Shown: positions 53,237-63,130, counted from the first letter of the stretch. The stretch: 64,000 nucleotides of DNA from Paenibacillus antarcticus (GCF_001637225.1 NZ_LVJI01000030.1:62001-126000); one strand, 5' to 3'. The notes: generated by a model from the letters alone, not told the origin. Translations and numbers: made by a program.

Positions 53237-54115
53237 ATGAATTTTCAACAAATGATTCTTACACTACAGCAGTTCTGGGCAGATCAAAATTGTATTATTG
53301 TCCAACCGTATGATACGGAAAAAGGTGCGGGTACCATGAATCCGATGACGTATTTGCATTCGATTGGTCCAGAACCGTGGAATGTGGCATATGTAGAGCC
53401 ATCCCGTCGCCCAAGCGATGGACGATATGGAGAGAATCCTAATCGGCTTTATCAGCATCACCAATTCCAGGTTATTCTTAAACCTTCGCCTGATAATATT
53501 CAAGAAATTTATTTGGAGAGTTTAAAACGTCTTGGTATTGATCCTCTACAACATGATATAAGATTCGTTGAAGACAACTGGGAAGCACCAACATTGGGTG
53601 CATGGGGCTTAGGTTGGGAAGTATGGCTTGACGGTATGGAAGTAACACAATTCACGTACTTCCAACAAGTTGGAGGAATTGATGCAAGTCCTGTCGCTGT
53701 TGAAATAACTTACGGCATGGAGCGTCTCGCGTCGTACATTCAGGATAAAGAAAATGTATTTGACCTTGAATGGGTAAATGGGATTACATATGGTGATGTG
53801 TTTCATCAAGCGGAAGTTGAACATTCCAAATACACATTTGAAGTGTCTGATGTGAAGATGTTGTTCACATTATTTAATATGTATGAAGAGGAAGCTAATA
53901 AAGCGATGGAGCAAAATTTAGTGTTCCCTGCGTATGATTACGTATTGAAGTGTTCTCACACATTCAACTTACTTGATGCTCGTGGAGCAATCAGCGTAAC
54001 TGAACGGACGGGTTACATTATTCGCGTAAGAAATTTGGCGCGACAAATAGCTGCCTCTTATTTGGGAGAACGCGAGAAATTGGGCTTCCCGCTTTGTAAG
54101 AAAGGAGACGTTTAA
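53237..54115 (+). CDS. glyQ: Glycine--tRNA ligase alpha subunit
   Basis: This is the catalytic subunit of the bacterial alpha2beta2 glycyl-tRNA synthetase. The 292-residue protein has the class II signature QPYDTEKGAGTMNPMTYLHSIGPEPWNVAYVEPSRRPSDGRYGENPNRLYQHHQFQV (shown by its key segments PYDTEKGAGT and ENPNRLYQHHQFQ) and ITYGMERLASYIQ (motif 3). ATG 53237 has AAAGGAGCG upstream. It is controlled by the preceding T-box, and glyS follows by one base. Confidence 0.97.
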   Translation: MNFQQMILTLQQFWADQNCIIVQPYDTEKGAGTMNPMTYLHSIGPEPWNVAYVEPSRRPSDGRYGENPNRLYQHHQFQVILKPSPDNIQEIYLESLKRLGIDPLQHDIRFVEDNWEAPTLGAWGLGWEVWLDGMEVTQFTYFQQVGGIDASPVAVEITYGMERLASYIQDKENVFDLEWVNGITYGDVFHQAEVEHSKYTFEVSDVKMLFTLFNMYEEEANKAMEQNLVFPAYDYVLKCSHTFNLLDARGAISVTERTGYIIRVRNLARQIAASYLGEREKLGFPLCKKGDV

Positions 54116-54116
54116 C

Positions 54117-56195
54117 GTGGCTAAAGACTTATTGTTTGAGATTGGGTTGGAAGAAGTTCCTGCCCGATTTATACGTACTGCTGTAGAACAGTTGGAAGAG
54201 CGTATGATTAAGTGGTTAGAGCAGTCAAGAATCTCATATGGACAAGTGCATGCTTATGCAACTCCACGTCGTTTAGCGGTACTCGTGGAAGGTGTAGCGG
54301 AGAAGCAAGAAGATATTGAGGAAGAAGTAAAAGGCCCATCTCGCAAAATTGCTCAGGATGCTAGTGGGGCTTGGAGTAAAGCCGCTTTAGGGTTTGCTCG
54401 TAGCCAAGGTGTTGATCCTGAACAGTTTACGTTCCAAGAGTTAAATGGCGTTGAATATATATATGCAACTAAGAGCAGTTTAGGAGTAGAGACTTCAAGC
54501 ATTCTATCGGAAGGCTTATTGGGCATTCTTACTTCAATGACGTTTCCTAAGAATATGCGCTGGGGCGCTCATGAATTTAAATTTGTCCGTCCGATTCGTT
54601 GGCTAATAGCTCTATTTGGAACGGATGTCATAGAACTTGAAATTACAGATGTGAAATCAGGTAATGTGACACGAGGTCATCGATTCTTAGGGGAAGATGC
54701 TGTTGTTAGAGAACCTTCCGCATATTTGGATGTGCTTCGAAGCCAGTCTGTTATTGCATGTGTGAATGAACGTAAGGATTTGATTGAGAAACAGATTAAG
54801 GCGCTTGCAGAAGAGAAACAGTGGAAAATTGCAGTTAAAGACGATCTGCTTGAAGAAGTTTTGTTTCTTGTTGAAACACCAACGGCGTTATTTGGAACTT
54901 TTGATCCTGCCTTTCTGGAAATTCCGCAAGAAGTATTGATTACTTCAATGAGGGAGCATCAACGTTATTTTCCAGTATTAAATGACCAAGATCAATTACT
55001 ACCGTTCTTTGTCACTGTACGTAATGGGAATAGTACTTCTTTGGATGTCATTGCCAAAGGGAATGAGAAAGTATTACGTGCGCGTTTGTCAGATGCGAAA
55101 TTTTTCTACGAAGAAGATCAGAAACTTCACATTAAGACCGCTTTGTTGAAACTTGAAAATATTGTATTCCATGAAGAGTTAGGATCGATTGCTGATAAGG
55201 TTCGTAGAACACGTCGTATCGCAGATGGTCTAGCTTCCGCATTACAGATTTCTCAGGAAGATGGAGATGCTGTCTCCCGTGCTGCTGAAATCTGTAAGTT
55301 TGATCTTGTCACTCAAATGGTTTATGAATTCCCTGAATTACAAGGTGTAATGGGTGAAGACTATGCACGTAAAGCTGGGGAAAAAGAGGAAGTAGCTAAG
55401 GCTGTATTCCAACATTATCAACCACGCTTTGCTGGAGATGACACACCTGATTCAATCGTTGGTGCACTTGTTAGTATTGCTGACAAGATCGATACCATTA
55501 TTGGTTGTTTCTCTATAGGTATCATTCCAACAGGATCTCAAGATCCGTATGCACTTCGCCGCCAAGCACAAGGAATTGTTCAAATCATACTTGCGCAAAA
55601 TCTACCAATTTCATTATCAGAGATACTCAATATTGCGCTTGATGTTCATGAAAGTCTTCGCAAAATGAAACTTTCCGCTGATGAAGTACGTACAGCTATC
55701 GTTGAGTTCTTTGGACTTCGGGTTAAGAAAATTCTTTCGGAGAACTTACGTTATGATGTTGTAGATGCTGTGATTACGGCAGACTTTGATGATATTGCTT
55801 CCGTAGTCTCGCGTGGTAAAGCCTTGATGGATGCTGTAATGAACCAGACAGATTTCAAAACGACGGTTGAATCATTTAATCGTGTGAGTAATCTGGGTGG
55901 TAAAGCAGAAGAACAATTTGTTATTAACGAAGCGCTTCTCCAAGAACAAGGAGAGAAGGAACTTTATAAAGCATGGCAATCTATCCAAGATGGATATCAT
56001 AGTGCATTGGAACAACGAGATGGACTTAAAGCGTTGCAATGGCTAGGACAGATCCGTAACGCTATAACAGAATTCTTCGATTCAGTTATGGTTATGGCAG
56101 AGGATGAACAAGTAAGAAACAATCGATTGGCACTTTTGGCTGCCATTGATAAAGATTTAAAGGGATTCGCAGATTTCACGAAACTTGTGTGGTAA
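54117..56195 (+). CDS. glyS: Glycine--tRNA ligase beta subunit
   Basis: The beta subunit binds and positions tRNA-Gly. The 692-residue protein shows the family start LLFEIGLEEVPARFIRTA, the segment MTFPKNMRWG, the HD-like domain (GVMGEDYARKAGE, GSQDPYALRRQAQGI) and the C-terminal anticodon-binding region ending DFTKLVW. The start is GTG 54117 with AAAGGAGAC upstream, one base after glyQ. A 10-base-pair hairpin (56215-56252) follows without a T-run. Confidence 0.97.
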   Translation: MAKDLLFEIGLEEVPARFIRTAVEQLEERMIKWLEQSRISYGQVHAYATPRRLAVLVEGVAEKQEDIEEEVKGPSRKIAQDASGAWSKAALGFARSQGVDPEQFTFQELNGVEYIYATKSSLGVETSSILSEGLLGILTSMTFPKNMRWGAHEFKFVRPIRWLIALFGTDVIELEITDVKSGNVTRGHRFLGEDAVVREPSAYLDVLRSQSVIACVNERKDLIEKQIKALAEEKQWKIAVKDDLLEEVLFLVETPTALFGTFDPAFLEIPQEVLITSMREHQRYFPVLNDQDQLLPFFVTVRNGNSTSLDVIAKGNEKVLRARLSDAKFFYEEDQKLHIKTALLKLENIVFHEELGSIADKVRRTRRIADGLASALQISQEDGDAVSRAAEICKFDLVTQMVYEFPELQGVMGEDYARKAGEKEEVAKAVFQHYQPRFAGDDTPDSIVGALVSIADKIDTIIGCFSIGIIPTGSQDPYALRRQAQGIVQIILAQNLPISLSEILNIALDVHESLRKMKLSADEVRTAIVEFFGLRVKKILSENLRYDVVDAVITADFDDIASVVSRGKALMDAVMNQTDFKTTVESFNRVSNLGGKAEEQFVINEALLQEQGEKELYKAWQSIQDGYHSALEQRDGLKALQWLGQIRNAITEFFDSVMVMAEDEQVRNNRLALLAAIDKDLKGFADFTKLVW

Positions 56196-56352
56196 TCAAG
56201 TCGTAATAGGGTAATTGTATACGGAAACCAACATTGATGGGGCCGTGTACAAGTATTTCATCATTTCCCATAAGTTGCTAAGCCTAATTAAGAAGGATTT
56301 CAGCTATTCAAGGCGTATATACTATTTAAGAACTTTATTTTGAGTGGAATAG

Positions 56353-56832
56353 GTGATATCTCTGACTACAGTTGCAAAGTATCATATTGTTGTCGACGGG
56401 GATGCCTGTCCTGTAAAGAATGAAATAGCTGTCACTGCACGTCAATTTTCAGTTCCCGTCCTAATGGTCTCATCTTACGATCATCTGATTCGTGAAGAGG
56501 AAGGCGTGACTGCTGTACAAGTTGACCGTAGTGATCAAAGCGCAGACCTTTATATTGCTAACCATATTACACGCGGTGATATCGTAGTCACACAGGATTA
56601 TGGGCTAGCAGCATTGGCATTAGCCAAAGGTTGTTACGTTATCTCTTTTAGAGGCATGCATTATGGGGATAATGATATTGAATTGATGTTGGATCGTAGG
56701 CATCATCAGGCTAAAGCAAGAAGAATGGGCAAGCATTCCAAAGGTCCCAAGCCGATCACAGCAGATGATAAAATATTTTTTCAACACAATTTGACAAAAA
56801 TTTTGCAAGATTTGCAGGAGAACGTCCATTAA
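56353..56832 (+). CDS. yqxD: YaiI/YqxD family protein (DUF188)
   Basis: The 159-residue protein belongs to the YaiI/YqxD family, a PIN-like nuclease-type fold by family description. Conserved motifs are VDGDACPVKNEI near the N-terminus, DLYIANHITRGDIVVTQDYGLAALAL, and GPKPITADDKIFF. The function is not established. The start is uncertain: GTG 56353 is the only normal start codon before the conserved region, with a weak GAGTGGA site. It precedes dnaG, as in B. subtilis, but yqfL and ccpN, which lie between glyS and yqxD there, are missing. Confidence 0.9.
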   Translation: MISLTTVAKYHIVVDGDACPVKNEIAVTARQFSVPVLMVSSYDHLIREEEGVTAVQVDRSDQSADLYIANHITRGDIVVTQDYGLAALALAKGCYVISFRGMHYGDNDIELMLDRRHHQAKARRMGKHSKGPKPITADDKIFFQHNLTKILQDLQENVH

Positions 56833-56877
56833 TAGCGAATAATATTTACGTGCCATAAAGAGATGAAGGTGGTAAAG

Positions 56878-58698
56878 ATGAGTGCCGGGCAAGGTAATAT
56901 TCCGGAAAAAGTAATCGATTCCGTGTTAGAGCACAATGATATCGTCGATACGGTAAGTAAGTACGTTCATCTCACCAAGCAAGGAAAGTATATGAAGGGC
57001 CTATGTCCGTTTCATTCGGAGAAGACGCCATCATTTACTGTGACACCAGAGAGACAAATTTTCTACTGTTATGGTTGCGGTAAGGGTGGAAACTCGATCA
57101 AGTTTATGATGGAAATCGAAGCCTTATCATTTCCCGAAGCTGTGAAAATGATGGCAGAAGAAAGTCATATCGAGATGCCGGAGATACAAGGTGTAGCCGT
57201 TGCTTCATCCAATCCAGAGAGAGAAAGACTTCTACAAGCTTATGAATGGACATCTAAATTTTTTCATTATTTACTGAAGAATACGGAACATGGTAAGCCA
57301 GCTATGGATTACTTACGTTCAAGAGGATTCAGTGACAAAATGATTGATCAGTTTCAAATTGGTTATGCTCCGGAGTCATGGAATACATTGGTGCAATTCT
57401 TGACGAAACGATCTTTCGATTTAGAGGAAATGGAAAAGGGCGGATTATTATCCACTCGAAGTGATGGAACTGGATTTATTGATCGGTTTCGTGACAGAGT
57501 TATGTTTCCGATTAGCGATAGGAATGGTAGGGTTATTGCCTTTGGGGGTAGAGTACTTGGAGATGGACAACCGAAATACTTGAACTCACCAGAAAGTAAG
57601 CTATTTAACAAAAGCCGGACGTTGTACAACTTGCATCAAGCGAAGAGCTCCATCCGAAAGCTACGACAAATGGTGTTGTTTGAAGGATATGGAGATACGA
57701 TTTCCGCTTGGGAGGCAGGCGTACACAATGGTGTTGCAACGATGGGAACGTCCTTAACTGAAAGTCATGTTTCAATGATGAAGACCATGGCAGATGAAAT
57801 ATTAATTTGTTTCGATGGGGATCGCGCAGGACAATCGTCAGCTATGAAGAATATACCATTGTTGGAAAGTGCGGGAATTAGAATTAAGATCGCCATACTA
57901 AGCGATGGACTCGATCCTGATGATTTTGTACGTAAATATGGTTCGGAACGATTTATGAGTCAAATTATTGATGGTGCCGTTTCAACGACAAAATTTAAAC
58001 TTATATATCTGAAAAAAAACCATATACTCCTAGAAGAAGATGGGAAAATTTCTTATATGAAGGAGGTTCTTCCGATCATTGCAGCTCTTTCATCCTCGAC
58101 GGAGAGAGAAGTGTATTTGAGGGAATTATCTTCTGAACATAAGCTATCGTATGAAAGTCTTAAGCAAGATTGCAACCTGATTCGCCAGACGATGCAAAAA
58201 AATATGCCGGATGGGGATAATTTTGAGGATGGGTGGAATAATGGTAGGCATAAAAAAGGGCGGATTCCAGCTCCCACTTTACTACCTGCTTATCACACCG
58301 CAGAGCGTCGTCTACTGTCTCTGATGCTTCAGGATTCGGAAGTCGCCCAGTATGTGGGCGAGCGCCTCGGAGATGCTTTTAACATTGATGATCATGCAGC
58401 TATTGCTGCTTATCTATATGCATATTATGCTCAGGGTAAACACCCAGATATAAGCCGTTTCATGTCATCACTTCATGATGACCGATTGGAGAAGACACTT
58501 AGTTCAATCTCAATGATGGATACACCTCGAGATTGGAATGTCGAGGTTCTCGATGATTACATTAGGGAAGTTCATAAGGTACCGCAGCAAGTACATGTAG
58601 AACGTAAAAAAGAAGAGATGATGATTGCAGAACGCTCTGGTGATTTTTTACGTGCAGCACAAATAGGTAGTGAGATTATAGCCCTAGAGAGACAATAA
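56878..58698 (+). CDS. dnaG: DNA primase DnaG
   Basis: Primase makes RNA primers at the replication fork. The 606-residue protein has the N-terminal CHC2 zinc domain (CPFHSEKTPSFT at about 42-53 and CYGCGKGG at 63-70), the TOPRIM catalytic domain (EGYGDTISAWEAG near 267; ILICFDGDRAG) and a C-terminal helicase-binding domain. I choose ATG 56878 with AAGGTGG upstream; an in-frame ATG at 56863 adds five residues. sigA follows 46 bases later, the conserved macromolecular-synthesis pairing. Confidence 0.97.
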   Translation: MSAGQGNIPEKVIDSVLEHNDIVDTVSKYVHLTKQGKYMKGLCPFHSEKTPSFTVTPERQIFYCYGCGKGGNSIKFMMEIEALSFPEAVKMMAEESHIEMPEIQGVAVASSNPERERLLQAYEWTSKFFHYLLKNTEHGKPAMDYLRSRGFSDKMIDQFQIGYAPESWNTLVQFLTKRSFDLEEMEKGGLLSTRSDGTGFIDRFRDRVMFPISDRNGRVIAFGGRVLGDGQPKYLNSPESKLFNKSRTLYNLHQAKSSIRKLRQMVLFEGYGDTISAWEAGVHNGVATMGTSLTESHVSMMKTMADEILICFDGDRAGQSSAMKNIPLLESAGIRIKIAILSDGLDPDDFVRKYGSERFMSQIIDGAVSTTKFKLIYLKKNHILLEEDGKISYMKEVLPIIAALSSSTEREVYLRELSSEHKLSYESLKQDCNLIRQTMQKNMPDGDNFEDGWNNGRHKKGRIPAPTLLPAYHTAERRLLSLMLQDSEVAQYVGERLGDAFNIDDHAAIAAYLYAYYAQGKHPDISRFMSSLHDDRLEKTLSSISMMDTPRDWNVEVLDDYIREVHKVPQQVHVERKKEEMMIAERSGDFLRAAQIGSEIIALERQ

Positions 58699-58744
58699 AT
58701 GAACGTTATGGTTTGAGTGTATCTAGGGAGGAGGGAGTCGAAAT

Positions 58745-59884
58745 ATGGCGAATGATCAACGTACTGAAATAGAGACAGAGTTGACCCTTGATCAGGTCAA
58801 AGATCAACTAGTTGAGCAAGGTAAGAAAAGATCGACGTTAAATATCAAAGACATCATGGAGAAATTGTCCCCGTTCGATCAAGATCCTGAACAAATGGAA
58901 GAATTTTATGAACATTTGGCTGATTTGGAGATTGAAGTGGTCAACGAGAATGATGAAGAGGTAAATACTCTTCGGCCTAATGATGACTCCGAGGAAAATA
59001 ATAGTGGTGACGAGATGAGTTCCTTTAATGACGACTTATCCTTACCACCAGGGATTAAGATTAATGATCCTGTACGTATGTATCTTAAGGAAATTGGACG
59101 TGTACAATTATTATCAGCAGATGATGAAATTCAATTAGCCAAACGTATTGAGAATGGTGATGAAGAGGCTAAAAGACGTCTTGCTGAAGCTAATCTACGT
59201 CTCGTAGTCAGCATTGCGAAGCGGTATGTTGGACGGGGAATGTTGTTCCTTGATCTGATTCAAGAGGGAAACATGGGTCTAATCAAAGCTGTAGAGAAAT
59301 TTGATCATGGAAAAGGGTTTAAGTTTAGTACGTATGCTACATGGTGGATACGCCAAGCTATCACCCGTGCGATTGCTGACCAAGCACGAACAATCCGGAT
59401 TCCAGTTCATATGGTGGAGACCATTAATAAGCTGATTAGGGTATCTCGTCAATTGCTTCAAGAATTAGGGCGTGAACCATCACCTGAGGAAATTGCAGCA
59501 GAGATGGAATTAAGTGTTGAAAAAGTTCGGGAGATTATGAAGATCGCTCAAGAACCAGTATCGTTGGAGACACCGATTGGGGAAGAAGATGACTCGCATC
59601 TTGGAGATTTCATAGAAGATCAGGAAGCTTTGGCACCTGCTGATGCAGCAGCATATGAGCTTCTCAAAGAGCAGTTGGAAGATGTACTGGATACGCTAAC
59701 TGAACGGGAAGAAAATGTATTGCGTCTACGTTTCGGTCTTGACGATGGACGTACGAGAACACTTGAAGAGGTTGGTAAAGTGTTCGGAGTAACCCGTGAA
59801 CGGATTCGCCAGATTGAAGCTAAGGCGCTTCGTAAATTGCGTCATCCAAGCCGTAGTAAAAGGCTTAAGGATTTTCTGGAATAA
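58745..59884 (+). CDS. sigA: RNA polymerase principal sigma factor SigA
   Basis: This is the housekeeping sigma factor. The 379-residue protein has an acidic region 1.1, region 1.2/2 with DPVRMYLKEIG and LRLVVSIAKRYVGRGMLFLDLIQEGNMGLIKAVEKFD (key segment QEGNMGLIKAVEKFD), the -10-reading FSTYATWWIRQAITRAI, region 3, and region 4 with LRFGLDDGRTRTLEEVG and VTRERIRQIEAKALRKLRHP. GGAGGAGGGAG lies upstream of ATG 58745. Its consensus matches the TTGACA/TATAAT promoter found before rpsU. Confidence 0.98.
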   Translation: MANDQRTEIETELTLDQVKDQLVEQGKKRSTLNIKDIMEKLSPFDQDPEQMEEFYEHLADLEIEVVNENDEEVNTLRPNDDSEENNSGDEMSSFNDDLSLPPGIKINDPVRMYLKEIGRVQLLSADDEIQLAKRIENGDEEAKRRLAEANLRLVVSIAKRYVGRGMLFLDLIQEGNMGLIKAVEKFDHGKGFKFSTYATWWIRQAITRAIADQARTIRIPVHMVETINKLIRVSRQLLQELGREPSPEEIAAEMELSVEKVREIMKIAQEPVSLETPIGEEDDSHLGDFIEDQEALAPADAAAYELLKEQLEDVLDTLTEREENVLRLRFGLDDGRTRTLEEVGKVFGVTRERIRQIEAKALRKLRHPSRSKRLKDFLE

Positions 59885-59896
59885 AGCGTATAATTG

Positions 59897-59933
59897 GACC
59901 TTCTGCAGCTTATTAGCTCAGAGGTCTTTTTTT
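59897..59933 (+). terminator. Rho-independent terminator after sigA
   Basis: An imperfect hairpin (GACCTT..AGCT with AGCT..GAGGTC) is followed by TTTTTTT. The remaining gap to trmK (about 210 bases) is AT-rich, with no gene seen. Confidence 0.85.
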
Positions 59934-60143
59934 AATAATAATTGACTCTTTGAAATATGGGAAAGTAAGGAATAGGTTTCTTTCTTTTGGAATTATTTCC
60001 TTCATTTGTTGTATTGATTTTTATTTTAGCTCTTTTTCTTAGCTATTGCAAATCATCACTTTAGCTTTTTTATTGAGAAATTGTTGTGGAAATACTTGTA
60101 ATGGTATTCTATTCACGAAAAAAATGGATTGTGTAGGTGGCTT

Positions 60144-60920
60144 ATGAAATTATCAAAAAGGTTACAATATATCATGGAACAGATTCCCGTTGGAAGTACA
60201 TTTGCAGATATAGGTTCAGATCATGCTATGTTGCCTGTAGCGGCGATTAAGACGGGAAATGCACTAAGTGCTGTCGCTGGAGAGGTTAATCCTGGTCCTC
60301 GGGATGCTGCGGCAAAGCAGGTGGCTACAGCGGGTCTAGGGGGGAAGATCTCTGTAAGGCTCGGTGACGGTCTAAATGTGATTTCTCCTGGTGAAGTCGA
60401 TGTTATCACCATTGCAGGTATGGGTGGAGGATTAATCTCAACGATATTGGAACAGGGGATAGATAAGCTCCAAGGTGTTAAGAAACTTATATTACAACCG
60501 AATGTTGGAGAAGAGCTCGTGCGCCGATGGTTATTAGATAGACATTGGGTGTTAACTTCGGAGCACATCATGGAAGAAGATCGTAAAGTATATGAAATAC
60601 TAACGGCTGTGCCTGAGAATAGTGGTATGGTAACGTTCTTAAATGAGGATGTTTACAAAGAGTATTATCTCGATAGTAGTAATCATGGACAAGTAAAAAT
60701 AACGAAAGAAATGTCTGTGCGAATGGGCCCTTGGCTGTTGCAAGAGAGGAATTCGATCTTTACTTCTAAATGGTTGTCTGAGATTGATAAGTTGGAACGA
60801 ATATTGAAATCTCTTGCGACGTCTACTTTGTCCTCGGCGGAGACTAAATCTGAAGAAATAGCACAAGAAATTCAACAGATTAAGGAGGTGCTATCATGTT
60901 CGCCAAAGGACAGACAGTAA
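60144..60920 (+). CDS. trmK: tRNA (adenine-22-N1)-methyltransferase TrmK
   Basis: TrmK methylates N1 of A22 in tRNA. The 258-residue class I methyltransferase has LSKRLQYIMEQIPVGSTFADIGSDHAMLPV (SAM motif I in FADIGSDHA), GEVNPGP, ITIAGMGGGLI and LILQPNVGEELVRRWL, followed by a C-terminal coiled-coil. The start is ATG 60144 with GTAGGTGG upstream. yqfO overlaps its 3' end by 25 bases, as trmK-yqfO pairs often do. Confidence 0.95.
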   Translation: MKLSKRLQYIMEQIPVGSTFADIGSDHAMLPVAAIKTGNALSAVAGEVNPGPRDAAAKQVATAGLGGKISVRLGDGLNVISPGEVDVITIAGMGGGLISTILEQGIDKLQGVKKLILQPNVGEELVRRWLLDRHWVLTSEHIMEEDRKVYEILTAVPENSGMVTFLNEDVYKEYYLDSSNHGQVKITKEMSVRMGPWLLQERNSIFTSKWLSEIDKLERILKSLATSTLSSAETKSEEIAQEIQQIKEVLSCSPKDRQ

Positions 60921-62011
60921 TTCAATATATGGAACAGTTAGCTCCTAAACATGTAGCCATGCCTGACGATCGTATTGGACTTCAATTGGGTACCTTACAG
61001 AAGGATATTCATAATGTGCTGATTGCGTTAGATATTAATGACGAAGTTGTAGAAGAAGCGATACAATTAAAGGTTGATCTCATTATTGCGCATCATGCGA
61101 TTATTTTTCGTCCATTGAAACAATTGCAGACGGACACGCCTATGGGTAGACTTTACGAGAAGCTAATTAAACACGACATTGCTGTTTACATTAGCCATAC
61201 CAATCTCGACGTCACAGAAGGTGGTATGAATGATTGGATGGCAGAAGCACTTGGTATCGAGAACGGCTCACCTATTGAAGATCTTCATACAGAGCAATTA
61301 TCTAAGCTAGTTGTTTTTGTGCCTAAGAGCCATCACCAACAAGTTCTAGACGCGATTCTAGGAGCTGGTGCCGGTTATATAGGTGATTATAGTCACTGTA
61401 GCTTTAATATTGAGGGATATGGTACTTTCATGCCCCATGAGGGTAGTCATCCTTTCATTGGTACTGAAGGAAAGCTTGAGAAGGTAGAAGAAATGCGTAT
61501 TGAGACCATTGTTCCTCAGGGAATCCAGCGGAAAGTGGTACAGGCTATGTTGAAAGCCCACCCCTATGAAGAAGTAGCTTATGATCTGTATGCTATGAAC
61601 CTTAAAGGGAGAACCTTAGGCCTAGGTCGTGTAGGTAAATTAAATACACCGATGTTACTTGAGGAGTTCGTCCAGGTTGTTAAACAGAATCTAGAGGTTG
61701 ATCATGTTAGGGTAGTTGGTGACCTGAAACGTCCTATCCGTAAAGCTGCTGTACTTGGGGGTTCAGGAAGTAGATATGTATCACCTTCAATCTTCCGTGG
61801 TGCAGATGTGATTGTGACTGGAGATATTGACTATCATACGGCACAGGATGCTTTAATGGCAGGTATTGCTATTATTGATCCAGGTCATAACGCGGAGAAA
61901 ATAATGAAATCAAAAGTAGCTGAATGGATGAGGGAAAAACTTCTAGCTGCAAAAATTGAGACACAAGTACATGTGTCTAAGGTGAACACAGAAGCATTCC
62001 AATTTATGTAA
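60896..62011 (+). CDS. yqfO: Nif3-like dinuclear metal protein YqfO
   Basis: The 371-residue protein has a Nif3 fold split by a PII/CutA-like insert. The metal-binding residues are in DLIIAHHAIIFRPLKQL (about residues 63-79), SHTNLDV and VTGDIDYHTAQDALMAGIAIIDPGHNAEK near the C-terminus. The insert covers about residues 140-240 (KLVVFVPKSHHQQV to YEEVAYDLY). The function is not firmly known. TAAGGAGGTG lies upstream of ATG 60896 inside trmK. Confidence 0.95.
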   Translation: MFAKGQTVIQYMEQLAPKHVAMPDDRIGLQLGTLQKDIHNVLIALDINDEVVEEAIQLKVDLIIAHHAIIFRPLKQLQTDTPMGRLYEKLIKHDIAVYISHTNLDVTEGGMNDWMAEALGIENGSPIEDLHTEQLSKLVVFVPKSHHQQVLDAILGAGAGYIGDYSHCSFNIEGYGTFMPHEGSHPFIGTEGKLEKVEEMRIETIVPQGIQRKVVQAMLKAHPYEEVAYDLYAMNLKGRTLGLGRVGKLNTPMLLEEFVQVVKQNLEVDHVRVVGDLKRPIRKAAVLGGSGSRYVSPSIFRGADVIVTGDIDYHTAQDALMAGIAIIDPGHNAEKIMKSKVAEWMREKLLAAKIETQVHVSKVNTEAFQFM

Positions 62012-62061
62012 TATATCATGTTATCAAATAAAGAATTTGAATCATGGCAAAATTTTATGGG

Positions 62062-62090
62062 TTGTTTTCTCGCTCGACTCACTGTATAGT
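62062..62090 (+). promoter_or_regulatory. Sigma-A promoter of rnpB
   Basis: TTGTTT (62062-62067) and TATAGT (62085-62090) are 17 bases apart, placing the transcription start near 62097, just before the RNase P RNA. Confidence 0.7.
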
Positions 62091-62102
62091 ATTAAATGTT
62101 GT

Positions 62103-62520
62103 CCCGAAAGTTTGACAGACAATCGCTGGTGATGCTTAAGGCGTCACGAGAGGAAAGTCCGGGCTCCATAGGGCAGGGTGCTGGATAACGTCCAGTCAGC
62201 GCGAGTTGAAGGATAGTGCCACAGAAATGGACCGCCGATGGCCGTCACAAGCGGCACAGGCAAGGATGGAACCGAGGTGTAAGAGACCCCGAGGAACGCT
62301 GGTGACTTCGTTCCTGGTAAACCCCACTTGGAGCAAGACCTAATGGAACGCAGCTTCTCTGTGCAAGGAGAGCAGCCTTAGCCCGAGGCGCGTTTAGGTT
62401 GGTCGCTGGAGCCGTTCAGCAATGTTCGGCCTAGATAGATGATTGTCGTTTGGAGTGGGAGGGTAGTTCCCGTATGAACCACAATAGACACAGAACCCGG
62501 CTTACGGCAGACTTTCAGAA
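62103..62520 (+). ncRNA. rnpB: RNase P RNA, bacterial type B
   Basis: This is the catalytic RNA that trims tRNA 5' leaders. The universally conserved 5' core GAGGAAAGTCCGGGCTCC is at about 62149-62166, and the matching 3' core ACAGAACCCGGCTTACGG lies near 62490-62507. The ends pair (GAAAGT near 62106 with ACTTTC near 62511) as stem P1. Length, about 418 bases, and internal layout fit the type B form of Firmicutes. Ends are approximate. Confidence 0.96.
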
Positions 62521-62560
62521 CTACAACAACTTATGAATGAAATACTTATAATGATAATTG

Positions 62561-62609
62561 AAATGGTGATGTTTCATCGGTTATTAACCGTTGAAACATC
62601 ACCATTTTT
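62561..62609 (+). terminator. Rho-independent terminator after rnpB
   Basis: AAATGGTGATGTTTCA pairs with TGAAACATCACCATTT around an inner CGG/CCG pairing, followed by TTTTTG. Confidence 0.92.
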
Positions 62610-62722
62610 GTTGTTGCATAAAGCCTATTTCAATGAGGTATGTACTTATGATAGTCATTCGTACAAACCAGAGATAGACGTATGTAATACACTATATCAA
62701 AATACGAAAGGAGCTAACGAAT

Positions 62723-63031
62723 ATGAGCCATCATTGTGGTTTTGAATGTCCTGCGGTTGATCCGATCGTTTGTGATCCTATTGTCGTTGTACGAGATCAT
62801 TATTTTACACAAGTAGTGCCTGTAATCCACACGATTCAAGTGGTCAATAGACATCATTGTATTCCTGTTGAGAAACATATTTATAATTGCGTAACAGTAG
62901 AGGAAGGCATTGAGGAAAGAGGAGTAGAGAGACTAGGCGTATCCGGAAAAAAAGAAAATAAACGAAATGCGACAGTATCAAAAGTAAAAACAAAAACAAA
63001 AGCAAAAGCAAAAATAAAATCAAAAAAATAA
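62723..63031 (+). CDS. CotD-like spore coat protein with lysine-rich tail
   Basis: The 102-residue protein has a His/Cys/Val-rich first half (MSHHCGFECPAVDPIVCDP, VVRDHYFTQVVPVIH, NRHHCIPVEKH) like inner spore coat protein D. The second half is different: an acidic stretch (VEEGIEERGVER) followed by a low-complexity Lys/Thr/Ala tail made mostly of K-x repeats (KVKTKTKAKAKIKSKK). Basic repeats of this kind also occur in coat proteins that are cross-linked. AAAGGAGC lies 9 bases before ATG 62723. The CotD relationship is a judgement from composition and spacing. Confidence 0.75.
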   Translation: MSHHCGFECPAVDPIVCDPIVVVRDHYFTQVVPVIHTIQVVNRHHCIPVEKHIYNCVTVEEGIEERGVERLGVSGKKENKRNATVSKVKTKTKAKAKIKSKK

Positions 63032-63073
63032 TGTGAAATATCGTGCTAAATGTACGTGATATCTCATCAAAAT

Positions 63074-63114
63074 AAACCAATCCGTGTTGCGAATGTACAC
63101 GGATTGGTTTTTTA
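63074..63114. terminator. Bidirectional terminator
   Basis: Perfect 14-base arms (AAACCAATCCGTGT and ACACGGATTGGTTT) close a 9-base loop, with T-rich flanks on both strands. It separates the convergent CotD-like and protease genes. Confidence 0.9.
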
Positions 63115-63130
63115 ACAAATACGTATTGAA

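Noticed and set aside
62533..62745. 70-codon frame between rnpB and the CotD-like gene
   Set aside because: It runs through the rnpB terminator hairpin and overlaps the CotD-like start in another frame, so it is not a plausible gene.
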